From Natrialbaceae archaeon AArc-T1-2 (GTDB lineage: Archaea; Halobacteriota; Halobacteria; Halobacteriales; Natrialbaceae), in NCBI RefSeq assembly GCF_030273315.1, contig NZ_CP127174.1, forward strand, positions 1,736,001 to 1,800,000: 64,000 bases of DNA. Reading direction: 5' to 3'. Positions 24,708 through 32,429 of the stretch are shown in pieces (the stretch's first letter is position 1; each line of letters begins with the position of its first letter). A program made the position numbers and the translations under genes. Under the pieces are notes generated by a model that had not been told where the DNA came from, ran no database searches, and was given only the letters and a program-made list of their open reading frames with translations.

Positions 24708-24811
24708 TACTGTCGGTCATACAGACGTGAACGCGACGAGCGACACCAGATACACGTTCACCGGCCGGCTCACCCGGACGTCAATTTCCAGGTCCATGAC
24801 CGACAGTATGA
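24705..24811 (+). repeat. Stop-codon palindromic element, type B (priL)
   Basis: The element opens with TGATACTGTCGGTCAT and closes with ATGACCGACAGTATGA. The arms 24707-24720 and 24796-24809 are exact 14-base reverse complements. The first TGA is the priL stop. The interior has secondary palindromes such as CGGCCGG. It fills most of the gap to the convergent EamA gene. Confidence 0.75.
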
Positions 24812-24855
24812 CCGTCCGCGAACGCTTCGAGTGTCTTCGTCGACTGCGCCGACGC

Positions 24856-25836
24856 TCAATCGCTTTTGCACTCGAAGCCGCCGCTGTGGCCGTCCTCGCT
24901 GCTTGCCGGTATTCCGAGCCGACGCGAGCCGAGGCGGCGAAGCGCCGGTAGGAGCGTCTCGTGGCCGAGTACTGCGAAACCGAGGACGATCGTGGCGAAG
25001 CCGGCGACCGTGACGGCGGTGATCGACTCGCCGAGAAACAGCCAGCCCCCAAGCGCCGCGACGATCGGGCTGGCGTAGAAGGTCAGACTCGAGTGGATGA
25101 CGCCGACGTCCTCGAGCAACGCGAAGTAGGCGATGTACGCGAGCGCGCCGGCGAAGACGGTGACGTAGGCAAGCGAGACGATCGCGGTCGTGGTCCACTC
25201 GATCGCCGCGACCGACTCGCCGGCGGCGGCACTCATCCCGTGAAGCAAGAGCGCACTTAGTGGCAGCCCCCACGCGACCCGGGCCGTACTCGAGATCGTC
25301 GACGGCGAGCGACGGATCAACACGGCTCCGAGTGCGGCGCTGAACGCGCCGATCAGGACGATGACCGCGCCACCCTCGAGCGTCGCCAGCAGGTTGCCGG
25401 GGTCGATCCCGACCACCATCCCGACGCCGGCCAGCCCGACGAGCGAGCCGACCGCGCCGACCGGGGAGAGCCGTTCGTCCGAGAGCAAGACGGCGGCGAG
25501 CACTGGCGAGAAAATGGGAACGAGGCTGAACGCGATCGCACCCACCGCGCTCGTCACGTAGCCCTGCCCGACGAACAGCAAGGCGTTCGCCAGCCCGATC
25601 GTCAACACGCCAGCGGCGACGATGCCGACGAGGTCGCCACGGGTCCGGGGAACGAACTCGTCGCCGATTGCGGTGTGGTAGGCGTACGCGAGCAACAGGA
25701 TCGCCGCGAGGTCGAACCGGATCGCGACGAAAAGCAGCGGCGGGATGTACGCCTGGCCGGCCCTGGCGGCGACGAACGTGCCGCCGAAGAAGACACTCGC
25801 AAGCAGGAAGTAGGCGATCGTTCGCGTCCGGCTCAT
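24856..25836 (-). CDS. EamA/DMT-family transporter
   Basis: The 326-residue protein has about ten transmembrane helices arranged as two EamA repeats, roughly residues 5-145 and 155-290. Signatures include FFGGTFVAARAGQAYIPPLLFVAIRFDLAAILLL, typical of the first repeat, and AGALAYIAYFALLEDVGV in the second. Such drug/metabolite transporters usually export amino acids or other metabolites. The C terminus is a hydrophilic tail. The ATG at 25836 begins the first helix; 36 further in-frame residues upstream are unlike a transporter. Divergent transcription from an HTH gene with palindromes between suggests regulation. Confidence 0.87.
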   Translation of the reverse strand: MSRTRTIAYFLLASVFFGGTFVAARAGQAYIPPLLFVAIRFDLAAILLLAYAYHTAIGDEFVPRTRGDLVGIVAAGVLTIGLANALLFVGQGYVTSAVGAIAFSLVPIFSPVLAAVLLSDERLSPVGAVGSLVGLAGVGMVVGIDPGNLLATLEGGAVIVLIGAFSAALGAVLIRRSPSTISSTARVAWGLPLSALLLHGMSAAAGESVAAIEWTTTAIVSLAYVTVFAGALAYIAYFALLEDVGVIHSSLTFYASPIVAALGGWLFLGESITAVTVAGFATIVLGFAVLGHETLLPALRRLGSRRLGIPASSEDGHSGGFECKSD

Positions 25837-25870
25837 CGAGACGCCAACACCCCATCGTGGACGCCGGCCC

Positions 25871-25886
25871 CACTCCCGCAGGAGTG
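25871..25886. promoter_or_regulatory. Perfect hairpin upstream of the EamA gene
   Basis: CACTCC and GGAGTG form perfect 6-base arms around CGCA, 35 bases upstream of the EamA start on its transcribed side. It may be an operator or a leader hairpin. Confidence 0.45.
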
Positions 25887-25906
25887 GACGATCGTCGTCG
25901 TTCCTG

Positions 25907-25929
25907 GTTCTATCATTACTGGATAGAAC
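25907..25929. promoter_or_regulatory. Operator-like palindrome between EamA and HTH genes
   Basis: GTTCTATC (25907-25914) and GATAGAAC (25922-25929) are perfect 8-base inverted arms with a 7-base spacer, the size of a dimeric regulator site. It lies in the 245-base intergenic region shared by the divergent EamA transporter and HTH regulator genes, so both promoters are within reach. Confidence 0.55.
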
Positions 25930-26081
25930 GTGCTGAACACACATAAGTTAATTCGGAAAATAATTCACGGTAAGAAATGTGGCGACGCCGTGACGAACGT
26001 TCGCGGATCGACACGCGACTCACGACGTGAAAGATATTCACGCTCCGTAACTCACTTTTCCGCCCGGCCGAAACGTCGACC

Positions 26082-26876
26082 ATGGACCCCGCACTCGAGG
26101 AGGTCGAGTTTCTCGCTCGTTCTACGAACCGCGTCGAGGTGCTGGCAGCGCTTGCCGACCAGCCACGGACGCGGCGCGACCTCGAGTCGGTGACTGGAGC
26201 CTCACAGCCGACCCTCGGGCGGATCCTCCGGGACTTCGAGGATCGACGGTGGGTCGAGCGGACCGACGAGGGGTATACGGCGACGGCAACCGGTCGGCTC
26301 GTCGCCGAGGGGATCGTGGACTTACGCGAGACCGTCGAGACGGAGCTGAAACTCCGGGACGTGATCGAGTGGCTGCCGACGGCGGAGATGGACGTCGATC
26401 TGCGTCGGTTCCGGGACGCGACGATCACTGTCCCGACCGAGACGCGCCCGAGCGCGCCGGTCGGACGATCGCTCGAGCTCGTCCGGGACGCCGACTGCGT
26501 CCGGTCGGTCTCACACGCGTTCAACGATCGCAGCCTGGACCTACTGCGCCGGCGGACGACCGAGGGCGAGGCCACCTTCGAGGGCGTCTTCGCGGCAAGT
26601 GCGATCGAGGCGGTCACCGACGACGCGGTGCTCTGTCGGCGCTTCCGGGAGCTGGTCGACTCGGAGAACGCGACGATCCGGGTCTACGACGGCGCGGTCC
26701 CGCTCGCGGTGACGATCGCCGACGACGTCGTGAGCCTGCTCGTACGCGACGACGACGGCGTCCTCCAGGCGGCAGTGGACACCGACGACGAGGCGGTCCG
26801 TGAGTGGGCCCGGGAGACCCACGAGCGCTACTGGACCGATTCGCGGCCGCTCGAGGTGGCCGATCTCGAGGAGTGA
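26082..26876 (+). CDS. Winged-helix transcriptional regulator with C-terminal ligand-binding region
   Basis: The 264-residue protein has an N-terminal winged helix: SRTNRVEVLAALADQPRTRRDLESVTGASQPTLGRILRDFEDRRWVER (split across helices 2 and 3 at residues about 15-65). A large C-terminal region follows whose SHAFNDRSLDLLRR and VTIADDVVSLLVRDDDG segments resemble the DUF1724-type regulators common in haloarchaea. The first residues actually read ARSTNRVEVL. It diverges from the EamA transporter gene and is its likely regulator, an inference from position. The ligand is unknown. Confidence 0.85.
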   Translation: MDPALEEVEFLARSTNRVEVLAALADQPRTRRDLESVTGASQPTLGRILRDFEDRRWVERTDEGYTATATGRLVAEGIVDLRETVETELKLRDVIEWLPTAEMDVDLRRFRDATITVPTETRPSAPVGRSLELVRDADCVRSVSHAFNDRSLDLLRRRTTEGEATFEGVFAASAIEAVTDDAVLCRRFRELVDSENATIRVYDGAVPLAVTIADDVVSLLVRDDDGVLQAAVDTDDEAVREWARETHERYWTDSRPLEVADLEE

Positions 26877-26926
26877 TCGCCCGAACGCGTCGCTCGACGT
26901 CGGAAAATCGGCGGCAAAACGGCGTG

Positions 26927-26996
26927 TCATACTGACTGCTGTACGTCCGTCCCGGGACAACCGCAAGACGGGACGGACGTACAGCAATCCGTATCA
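26927..26996 (-). repeat. Stop-codon palindromic element, type A copy 2 (aIF-1A)
   Basis: Read on the minus strand it begins TGATACGGATTGCTGT, the TGA being the aIF-1A stop codon, and ends ACAGCAGTCAGTATGA. The arms form an 18-base perfect stem (26937-26954 with 26969-26986) around a 14-base loop containing GCGGTTG on that strand. It is the strongest hairpin of the family and lies between convergent genes. Confidence 0.85.
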
Positions 26997-27284
26997 GTCG
27001 ATGTGACCTTCGCGTCGCAGCTGGGCGGCGTCCTGACCGGTGTAGCGCCACTCGATGTTCGCTTTCTCGTCCTGGAAGTCCCACGGTTCGACGAGTACGA
27101 CGTCGTCCTCGTTGATCCAGGTCCGGTACTTCATGCGGCCGGGGATCCGTCCCATTCGGTTCTTGCCGTCCTCGCAGCGGACGCGGACGTGGTTGCCGCC
27201 GTTGTGTTCGGTCACGACGGCGAAAAGCTCGTCGTCGGAGGGCATGCGGAGATTGCGACTCTCGCGTTCGGGTTCGTTACTCAT
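26994..27284 (-). CDS. eif1A: Translation initiation factor aIF-1A
   Basis: The 96-residue S1/OB-fold factor helps place the initiator tRNA on the small ribosomal subunit. The N-terminal region is acidic and Arg-rich, then [14 protein letters not shown] and [26 protein letters not shown], a signature of archaeal IF-1A, and [26 protein letters not shown] near the end (short extracts of the chain). The ATG at 27284 matches the family length. A weak TATA-like TATAAGTT is 23-30 bases upstream. The stop codon belongs to a palindromic element. Confidence 0.95.
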   Translation of the reverse strand: MSNEPERESRNLRMPSDDELFAVVTEHNGGNHVRVRCEDGKNRMGRIPGRMKYRTWINEDDVVLVEPWDFQDEKANIEWRYTGQDAAQLRREGHID

Positions 27285-27404
27285 ACCACCACTACGAGCG
27301 ATACACGTATAAGTTGTTGGAGACGAACGGTACCGCGTCACACACCTGCCGTCGGTGTGGATCATGAACTTTTATTATGGATGCGCGAATAGCAGGAGGT
27401 ACAG

Positions 27405-27434
27405 ATGTCGGTCGTACGCGTAGTAGGCTCGTGA
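27405..27434 (+). other. Nine-codon leader ORF with strong Shine-Dalgarno
   Basis: An AT-rich TTTTATTATGG box at 27370-27380 is followed by GGAGGT at 27395-27400 and an ATG at 27405, giving MSVVRVVGS and a TGA. The next credible gene starts at 27489. The mini-ORF sits in its long leader and may couple or modulate translation, or may be fortuitous. Confidence 0.35.
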
Positions 27435-27488
27435 ACTTCTTGACAGGGCACCGTCCGACGAACGAACGACGATATCACGCGACCGACA

Positions 27489-27668
27489 ATGAGCATCCGA
27501 CACTCCCACACCCAGACCGAACCGACACCGACCCCCCAGTCTCCGACAGTCGCCGCCCGATCGGCGATCGACCGTGCACCCGTGACGTTTACCTATCACA
27601 ACACCCAGCGGCTGCGAAACCTCATCGACGACCGGAACGAGGCGTTCGTCACGATCGAACTCGAGTGA
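27489..27668 (+). CDS. Small haloarchaeal protein, 59 residues
   Basis: The product is 59 residues: a Thr/Pro-rich first half (HTQTEPTPTPQSP) and a second half, APVTFTYHNTQRLRNLIDDRNEAFVTIELE, that has a plausible strand-helix-strand pattern. Third-position bases are mostly G or C, as in real genes here. The ATG at 27489 is the only reasonable start. It is convergent with the Glu/Leu dehydrogenase gene, 51 bases from its stop. No family or function is recognised. Confidence 0.5.
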   Translation: MSIRHSHTQTEPTPTPQSPTVAARSAIDRAPVTFTYHNTQRLRNLIDDRNEAFVTIELE

Positions 27669-27689
27669 GACGGTGTCTTCCCCGCCGTA

Positions 27690-27722
27690 TCATACACAAT
27701 ACGTCCACGACCGACAGTATCA
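27690..27722 (-). repeat. Stop-codon element, type B, short copy (Glu/Leu dehydrogenase)
   Basis: On the minus strand the Glu/Leu dehydrogenase stop codon is followed by TACTGTCGGTCGTGG, so the stop and following bases match the priL element start (TGATACTGTCGGTC) over 14 bases. A GTATGA motif 27 bases on resembles the closing end of the other copies, giving a shortened element of about 33 bases. Confidence 0.6.
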
Positions 27723-28802
27723 CGTCTCCGCCGGAGACGGCGTCGGCTCGGTCGCAGTCTCGATCCGTTCTCTGGCGTAGGCATCGGCAGCGTCGAGGAC
27801 CGTCGTCCCCCGGCCGTCGGCGCGTTCGATCAACGCGAGCAGTCGGTCGCCGATCCGGTCGGCCGCCTCGAGGGCGTCGGCTCTCGTGTCGCCTGCGTAC
27901 TCGGTGGCGACGGTGATTAGCCCGCCGGCGTTTATCACGTAGTCGGGTGCGTACAGGATTCCCCGCTCGCGTAACGCCTCGGCGTGGCGACGCTCGGCGA
28001 GGACGTTGTTCGCCGCACCGGCGACGACGTCGCACTCGAGTCGTGGAATCGTCTCGTCGTCGACGACGCCACCGACGGCACACGGCGCGAAGACGTCACA
28101 GGGCTCGTCGTAGACGTCCCCGTGGGCGACCGCCTCGACGTCGCGGCCGTCGGTGAACGACGCGACAGCCGCCGGGTCGACGTCGCTTACTTTCACCGCC
28201 GCACCGGCCTCGAGCAGTCGCTTTGCGAGCCGGCTCCCGACCTTGCCGAGTCCCTGGACGAGCACGGTTCGATCGTCGAGACCGTCGCTTCCGTACGTGG
28301 CTTCGACGCACGCACGGATCCCGGCGACGACCCCGCGGGCGGTCACCGGCGAGGGATCGCCGAGGCCGTCGCTCGTTCCGACGACGTGGTCGGTCTCCTC
28401 GGCGACGACGTCCATGTCCGCGACGGTGGTGTTCACGTCGACGCTCGTGACGTACTGGCCGTCGAGTCGGTCGACGATCCGGCCGTACGCTCGCATCGTG
28501 GCCTCGTCTTTCGCGTCCGGCTCGGCGACGATTACCGCCTTTCCCCCGCCGAGGTCGAGTTCCGCCGCGGCCGCCTTGTAGGTCATCGCCCGCGAGAGTC
28601 GAAGGACGTCCTGCAGGGCTTCGTCTTCGGTCTCGTAGGGGAGCAACCGCGTCCCGCCCAGAGCTGGCCCGAGCGTCGTGTCGTGGATCGCGACGATCGC
28701 CCGCAGTCCGACGTCGTCCTCGAGGGCGTACGTCACCTGGTCGTGTCCGAACTCGGCCATCTCGCGGTGTACCATGTCGGACCATCTCACCTGGACGGAC
28801 AA
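27720..28802 (-). CDS. Glu/Leu/Phe/Val dehydrogenase (leucine dehydrogenase-like)
   Basis: The 360-residue NAD(P)-dependent enzyme would interconvert branched-chain amino acids and 2-oxo acids with release of ammonia. The N-terminal dimerisation domain contains GPALGGTRLLPY and the catalytic Lys in LDLGGGKAVI. The Rossmann fingerprint VLVQGLGKVGSRLAKRLLEAG starts near residue 180. PDYVINAGGLI closes the active site. The overall length and GGTR pattern favour leucine/valine over glutamate dehydrogenase. A second ATG nine codons in (28775) is an alternative start. Confidence 0.9.
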   Translation of the reverse strand: MSVQVRWSDMVHREMAEFGHDQVTYALEDDVGLRAIVAIHDTTLGPALGGTRLLPYETEDEALQDVLRLSRAMTYKAAAAELDLGGGKAVIVAEPDAKDEATMRAYGRIVDRLDGQYVTSVDVNTTVADMDVVAEETDHVVGTSDGLGDPSPVTARGVVAGIRACVEATYGSDGLDDRTVLVQGLGKVGSRLAKRLLEAGAAVKVSDVDPAAVASFTDGRDVEAVAHGDVYDEPCDVFAPCAVGGVVDDETIPRLECDVVAGAANNVLAERRHAEALRERGILYAPDYVINAGGLITVATEYAGDTRADALEAADRIGDRLLALIERADGRGTTVLDAADAYARERIETATEPTPSPAET

Positions 28803-28941
28803 ATATTCAATGTACCCTGTTCACAGTACGAAAACCCCGAACTATCGGTCGGTACGATCTCTGGACGTCTCGGACTGGTGTCTACTTCCGACCGCCCGTA
28901 GATATCGAAGCTCGCCGTTCCGGGCCCAGCTCGAGATGACT

Positions 28942-29775
28942 CTACGACGTCTGTTCGACCCGCCCCTCGAGCGCGAGATCTCCGGCGACCGCTGGCGTCA
29001 GCCCGTAGACGGCGTCGAGGAAGTTGATTCGGTAGCTCGCCGGCCCGTCGTACGCGCGTTCGGCCGCTCGTTCGCCGGCGATGCCGTAGGCGAGGGTGCC
29101 ATGGAGTGTGGCCGTGAGCTCGTCCTCGAGGCTCCCACAGAAGGCGGCGAGCGAGGCCCCGAGCATACAGCCGGTGCCGACGACCTCGCTTAGCATCTCG
29201 TGGCCTGCCGCCACCCGGTACGCCGCGTCGGCGTCGGCCACGACGTCCTCGACGCCGGAGGCGACGACAATCGCGCCGGTCGACTCCGCGAGTGCCCGGG
29301 CCGTCTCGCCGATCTCGTCGTAGTCGCCGATCGATTCGACGCCTTTGACCTCCGCCTCGACGCCAGCGAGGTGACTGATCTCGCCGTGGTTGCCCTTGAT
29401 GGCGGCGAAGTCGACCTCGGCGAGGAGACTCTCGTGGACCTCCTCACGGGTCGGCGTTGCACCCGCCCCGACGGGGTCGAGCACGACCGGAACGCCGAGG
29501 TCGTTCGCCGCTTGCCCCGCCGCGTGCAACGCCTCGACGTTCGAGTCGGTCATGCGGCCGGTGTTGAGCAGTATCGCGCCGGCCAGTTCGGCCATCTCGG
29601 GCGCTTCGCCCGGGGCGTCTGCCATCACCGGCAACGCGCCCCAGTGTAACGTAATGTTCGCCAGATCGTTTTTCGTCACCTCGTTCGTGAGCTGTTGGAC
29701 GAGCGGCTCCGTCTCCTCGATCGCCTGTAGCGACGTCGCGAGCGCCTCGCCGGTGACCGTGTGCTCGTCAGTCAT
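28942..29775 (-). CDS. thiM: Hydroxyethylthiazole kinase ThiM
   Basis: The 277-residue ribokinase-fold enzyme phosphorylates 5-(2-hydroxyethyl)-4-methylthiazole, a salvage step in thiamine synthesis. Key segments are PLVQQLTNEVTKNDLANITL, GAILLNTGRM, VLDPVGAGATPTREEV, IKGNHGEIS and the catalytic VVGTGCMLGASLAAF. Its 5' end overlaps thiE by 8 bases, so the two form a co-translated operon. ThiM supplies the thiazole phosphate that ThiE joins to the pyrimidine. Confidence 0.93.
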   Translation of the reverse strand: MTDEHTVTGEALATSLQAIEETEPLVQQLTNEVTKNDLANITLHWGALPVMADAPGEAPEMAELAGAILLNTGRMTDSNVEALHAAGQAANDLGVPVVLDPVGAGATPTREEVHESLLAEVDFAAIKGNHGEISHLAGVEAEVKGVESIGDYDEIGETARALAESTGAIVVASGVEDVVADADAAYRVAAGHEMLSEVVGTGCMLGASLAAFCGSLEDELTATLHGTLAYGIAGERAAERAYDGPASYRINFLDAVYGLTPAVAGDLALEGRVEQTS

Positions 29776-30403
29776 GCGTCACCCCCTCACACAGCGCGGC
29801 GGTTGCCGCTTTCGGATCGTCGGCCGCCGTGATCTCGCTGATGACCGCGACGCCGGTCGCACCCGCCTCGCGGACTGACGCGGCGTTGTCGGCCGTGACG
29901 CCGCCGATTCCGATCACGGGGACGTCGACCGCCTCGGCGACTGCGCTCACCTGCTCGAGTCCGATGCCGTCTTTCGGGTCGTCGACGTCCTTCGAGTCCG
30001 TTCCGTAGACGGCACCGACGCCGAGGTAGTCCGCGCCGGCTTCCTGGGCCTGTCTGGCTTCTGCCGGATCGGCCGTCGAGTAGCCGATTATGGCGTCGGG
30101 ACCGAGCAGCTCTCGGGCGACCGAAACCGGCAGATCCGCCGATCCCAGGTGGACGCCGTCGGCGGCTACCGCCTGGGCGATGTCGACCCGGTCGTTGACG
30201 AGCACGTCGACGTCGGTCCCGGCGGCGAGGTCGCACACTTCCTGTCCGAGTTCGTACCGCCAGCGTGCGCTCGTCTCCTTCTCGCGGAGCTGTACGACGT
30301 CGACGCCGCCGTCGATGGCCGCCTCGACGACCTCGAGCGTCGACCGACCTGCCGAGAGCGACTCCTGGGTGACGAGATACGTCCGCCACTCTTCGGGATT
30401 CAT
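29768..30403 (-). CDS. thiE: Thiamine-phosphate synthase ThiE
   Basis: The 211-residue TIM-barrel enzyme condenses hydroxymethylpyrimidine pyrophosphate with thiazole phosphate. Recognised motifs are VVQLREKETSARW, VLVNDRVDIAQAVAADGVHLGSADLP, IGYSTADPAEARQAQEAGADYLGVGAVYGT and VIGIGGVTADN. The ATG at 30403 fits the family; upstream frame is non-homologous. It overlaps thiM and with it makes a two-gene thiamine salvage operon. No thiamine riboswitch was recognised in front of it, though one cannot be excluded by eye. Confidence 0.93.
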   Translation of the reverse strand: MNPEEWRTYLVTQESLSAGRSTLEVVEAAIDGGVDVVQLREKETSARWRYELGQEVCDLAAGTDVDVLVNDRVDIAQAVAADGVHLGSADLPVSVARELLGPDAIIGYSTADPAEARQAQEAGADYLGVGAVYGTDSKDVDDPKDGIGLEQVSAVAEAVDVPVIGIGGVTADNAASVREAGATGVAVISEITAADDPKAATAALCEGVTHD

Positions 30404-30554
30404 GGGTGATACTACTCTGGACTCGTCATAGCCGCTTCGGTCCCGCGGCGGCGGGTGCACTGTCCGAGCGACCGTTTCGCCCGTTCGACGTGATAAATGG
30501 AATACTGGTATACAGAATTCCCCTGCGCGGTTTCCTCGGTCGGGCCTCGCCCGG

Positions 30555-30983
30555 TCACGCCTCGAGCAACGCCAGATACCCCACGTAGACGAGCGCCGAG
30601 AGCACGAGCGCGGCCGCAAAGACCGTCACGCCGACGTAGCCCTCGAGCGCCGCGTCGGGGTTCGACCAGAGGTATGCGCCGCCCTCGACGGCGACGACGA
30701 ACAGCGCACCGTAGACGGCGGTGAAGGCGATGGCGCGAGCGAAGCCGACGACGCCGAGTCCGCGGCTGTTGAACAGCTCGAGGACGAACAGGACGGCGAA
30801 CGCGAGCAGGTAGAACGGTTCGGGGACGGCGCTGCCGAGCTCTCCCACGTCGTCGATGGCGACGACGCCGTAGTACGCAAGCGCGAGCAAGATCGCACCG
30901 ATCAGGGTGATCGTGAGCCCGTAGCCGGTCGCGTCGTCGGGGCTCGGGGCCGCGGTCGGCGCGCTCGAGGCGTCCTCGGCCAT
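30555..30983 (-). CDS. Conserved membrane protein, four helices
   Basis: The 142-residue protein has an Ala/Ser/Pro-rich N terminus and four hydrophobic helices (GLTITLIGAILLALAYYGVVAI, PFYLLAFAVLFVLELFN, FARAIAFTAVYGALFVVAVEG, GVTVFAAALVLSALVYVGYLALL). No catalytic or transport signature was seen. The ATG at 30983 is chosen; a longer frame begins at 31064 but lacks a membrane-protein start. It lies 77 bases downstream of a palindromic element that follows trpB on the same strand. Function is unknown. Confidence 0.7.
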   Translation of the reverse strand: MAEDASSAPTAAPSPDDATGYGLTITLIGAILLALAYYGVVAIDDVGELGSAVPEPFYLLAFAVLFVLELFNSRGLGVVGFARAIAFTAVYGALFVVAVEGGAYLWSNPDAALEGYVGVTVFAAALVLSALVYVGYLALLEA

Positions 30984-31060
30984 GAGGCCAACTCGAACGT
31001 GTGGCACCTTCGTTATGGGTGGCGTATCGGCGCTGCCGGCCGGTTGTGGCCGGACGTCTC

Positions 31061-31144
31061 TCACACTGACTGCTGTCGTCCTCCGGGGGCAACCGCGCTC
31101 CCATCTGGCGAGTGTCCCGGAGATCGGGACAGCAATCCGTATCA
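31061..31144 (-). repeat. Stop-codon palindromic element, type A copy 3 (trpB)
   Basis: The minus strand reads TGATACGGATTGCTGT at the trpB stop codon, with GCGGTTG in the middle, and ends ACAGCAGTCAGTGTGA. The ends pair imperfectly, and the inner CCCGGAGGAC region can pair with GTCCCGATCTCCGGG. It is the only copy placed between two genes on the same strand. Confidence 0.8.
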
Positions 31145-32296
31145 GGACAGATCGAACTGCTCGGCTGCGGTCTCCATATCCTTGTCGCCGCGCCCGGAGA
31201 GGTTGACGAGGATCGTCTCGTGGTCGCTCTCCTCCGCGAGCTGGAGGGCACGCGCCACGCCGTGGCTGGATTCCAGCGCGGGGACGATCCCTTCGGCCTC
31301 CGAGAGCTCGCGGAAGGCGGCGAGTGCCTCGTCGTCGGTAATGCCGGTGTACTCACAGCGCCCGACGGCACGGTACATGGCGTGTTCGGGGCCGACGCCG
31401 GGGTAGTCGAGTCCCGCCGACACCGAGTGAACCTCGACGTCCTCGTCGATGACCCGCGTTTTCATCCCGTGGATGACGTCGTCTGTCCCCTCCGCGAGCG
31501 GGGCGGCGTGTTTCTCGGTGTCGGCTCCCTTGCCGCCGCCCTCGGCACCGTAGAAGGCGACGTCGTCGTCCCGGAAGGCGTGGAAGAGTCCGATCGCGTT
31601 CGAGCCGCCGCCGACGCAGGCGACCGCGGCGTCGGGCAGCTCGCCAGTCCGTTCGATGAACTGCTCGCGGGCCTCCTCGCCGATGACGCTCTGGAAGTCC
31701 CGGACCATCCGCGGGAACGGGTCCGGGCCGACGACGCTGCCCACTAGGTAGTGGGTATCGTCGACGTTTTCGGCGAAGTCCTCTAAGGCGGCGTCGACGG
31801 CGTCGGCCAGTCCCTCGCCGCCACGGGTGACCTCGTTGACCTCCGCACCCATCAGTCGCATCCGGAAGACGTTCATCTCCTGGCGCTGCACGTCTTTCTT
31901 CCCCATGTAAACTTCCGTCTCGAGGTCGAGCAACGCGCCGGCCATCGCGGTCGCGACACCGTGTTGTCCCGCGCCCGTCTCGGCGATCAGCCGGGTTCGA
32001 CCGGCCTTCTTTGCGAGCAGGCCCTGCCCGAGTACGTTGTTGATCTTGTGTGCACCACCGTGGAGGAGGTCCTCGCGTTTGAGGTAGATTTCCGCGCCGT
32101 AGCGCTCGCTCAGGTTGCGCGCGTGGTAGATCGGGGTCGGCCGCCCGGCGAACTCCTCGAGCAGCGCCCGGAGTTCGGTCTGGAACTCGTCGGTCTCGCT
32201 TACCTCGTCGTAGGCCTCGGCCAGTTGCTCGAGGGGCTCGCGTAACGGCTCCGGTACGTGTCGTCCCCCATAATCGCCGAACTCTTCCTGTGTCAT
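31142..32296 (-). CDS. trpB: Tryptophan synthase beta chain TrpB
   Basis: The 384-residue PLP enzyme joins indole and serine to make tryptophan. Motifs are [12 protein letters not shown] at the start, [16 protein letters not shown] with the PLP lysine, [11 protein letters not shown], the phosphate loop [10 protein letters not shown] and [11 protein letters not shown] near the C terminus. This is the TrpB1 type that normally partners TrpA. No trpA or other trp gene lies beside it here, so it is either a separated gene or a second copy. An upstream in-frame extension of 42 residues is not homologous, so ATG 32296 is used. Confidence 0.93.
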   Translation of the reverse strand: MTQEEFGDYGGRHVPEPLREPLEQLAEAYDEVSETDEFQTELRALLEEFAGRPTPIYHARNLSERYGAEIYLKREDLLHGGAHKINNVLGQGLLAKKAGRTRLIAETGAGQHGVATAMAGALLDLETEVYMGKKDVQRQEMNVFRMRLMGAEVNEVTRGGEGLADAVDAALEDFAENVDDTHYLVGSVVGPDPFPRMVRDFQSVIGEEAREQFIERTGELPDAAVACVGGGSNAIGLFHAFRDDDVAFYGAEGGGKGADTEKHAAPLAEGTDDVIHGMKTRVIDEDVEVHSVSAGLDYPGVGPEHAMYRAVGRCEYTGITDDEALAAFRELSEAEGIVPALESSHGVARALQLAEESDHETILVNLSGRGDKDMETAAEQFDLS

Positions 32297-32429
32297 ACCC
32301 TCTCCTTGCCGGGGACGGTAAAAATACGTTCTGACGTGCAGCGTCGGGGACTCGTGATCGACTCCGTGCGTCGTCACCCGCCTCCCCGCGGTCCCGGTCC
32401 ACGGCAGTTGGAAGGGACCCAAATCCGTC

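Noticed and set aside
27377-27916. 179-codon plus-strand frame spanning the 59-residue gene and the dehydrogenase 3' end
   Set aside because: It becomes Arg-rich antisense of the dehydrogenase after about 100 codons and has no protein-like features.
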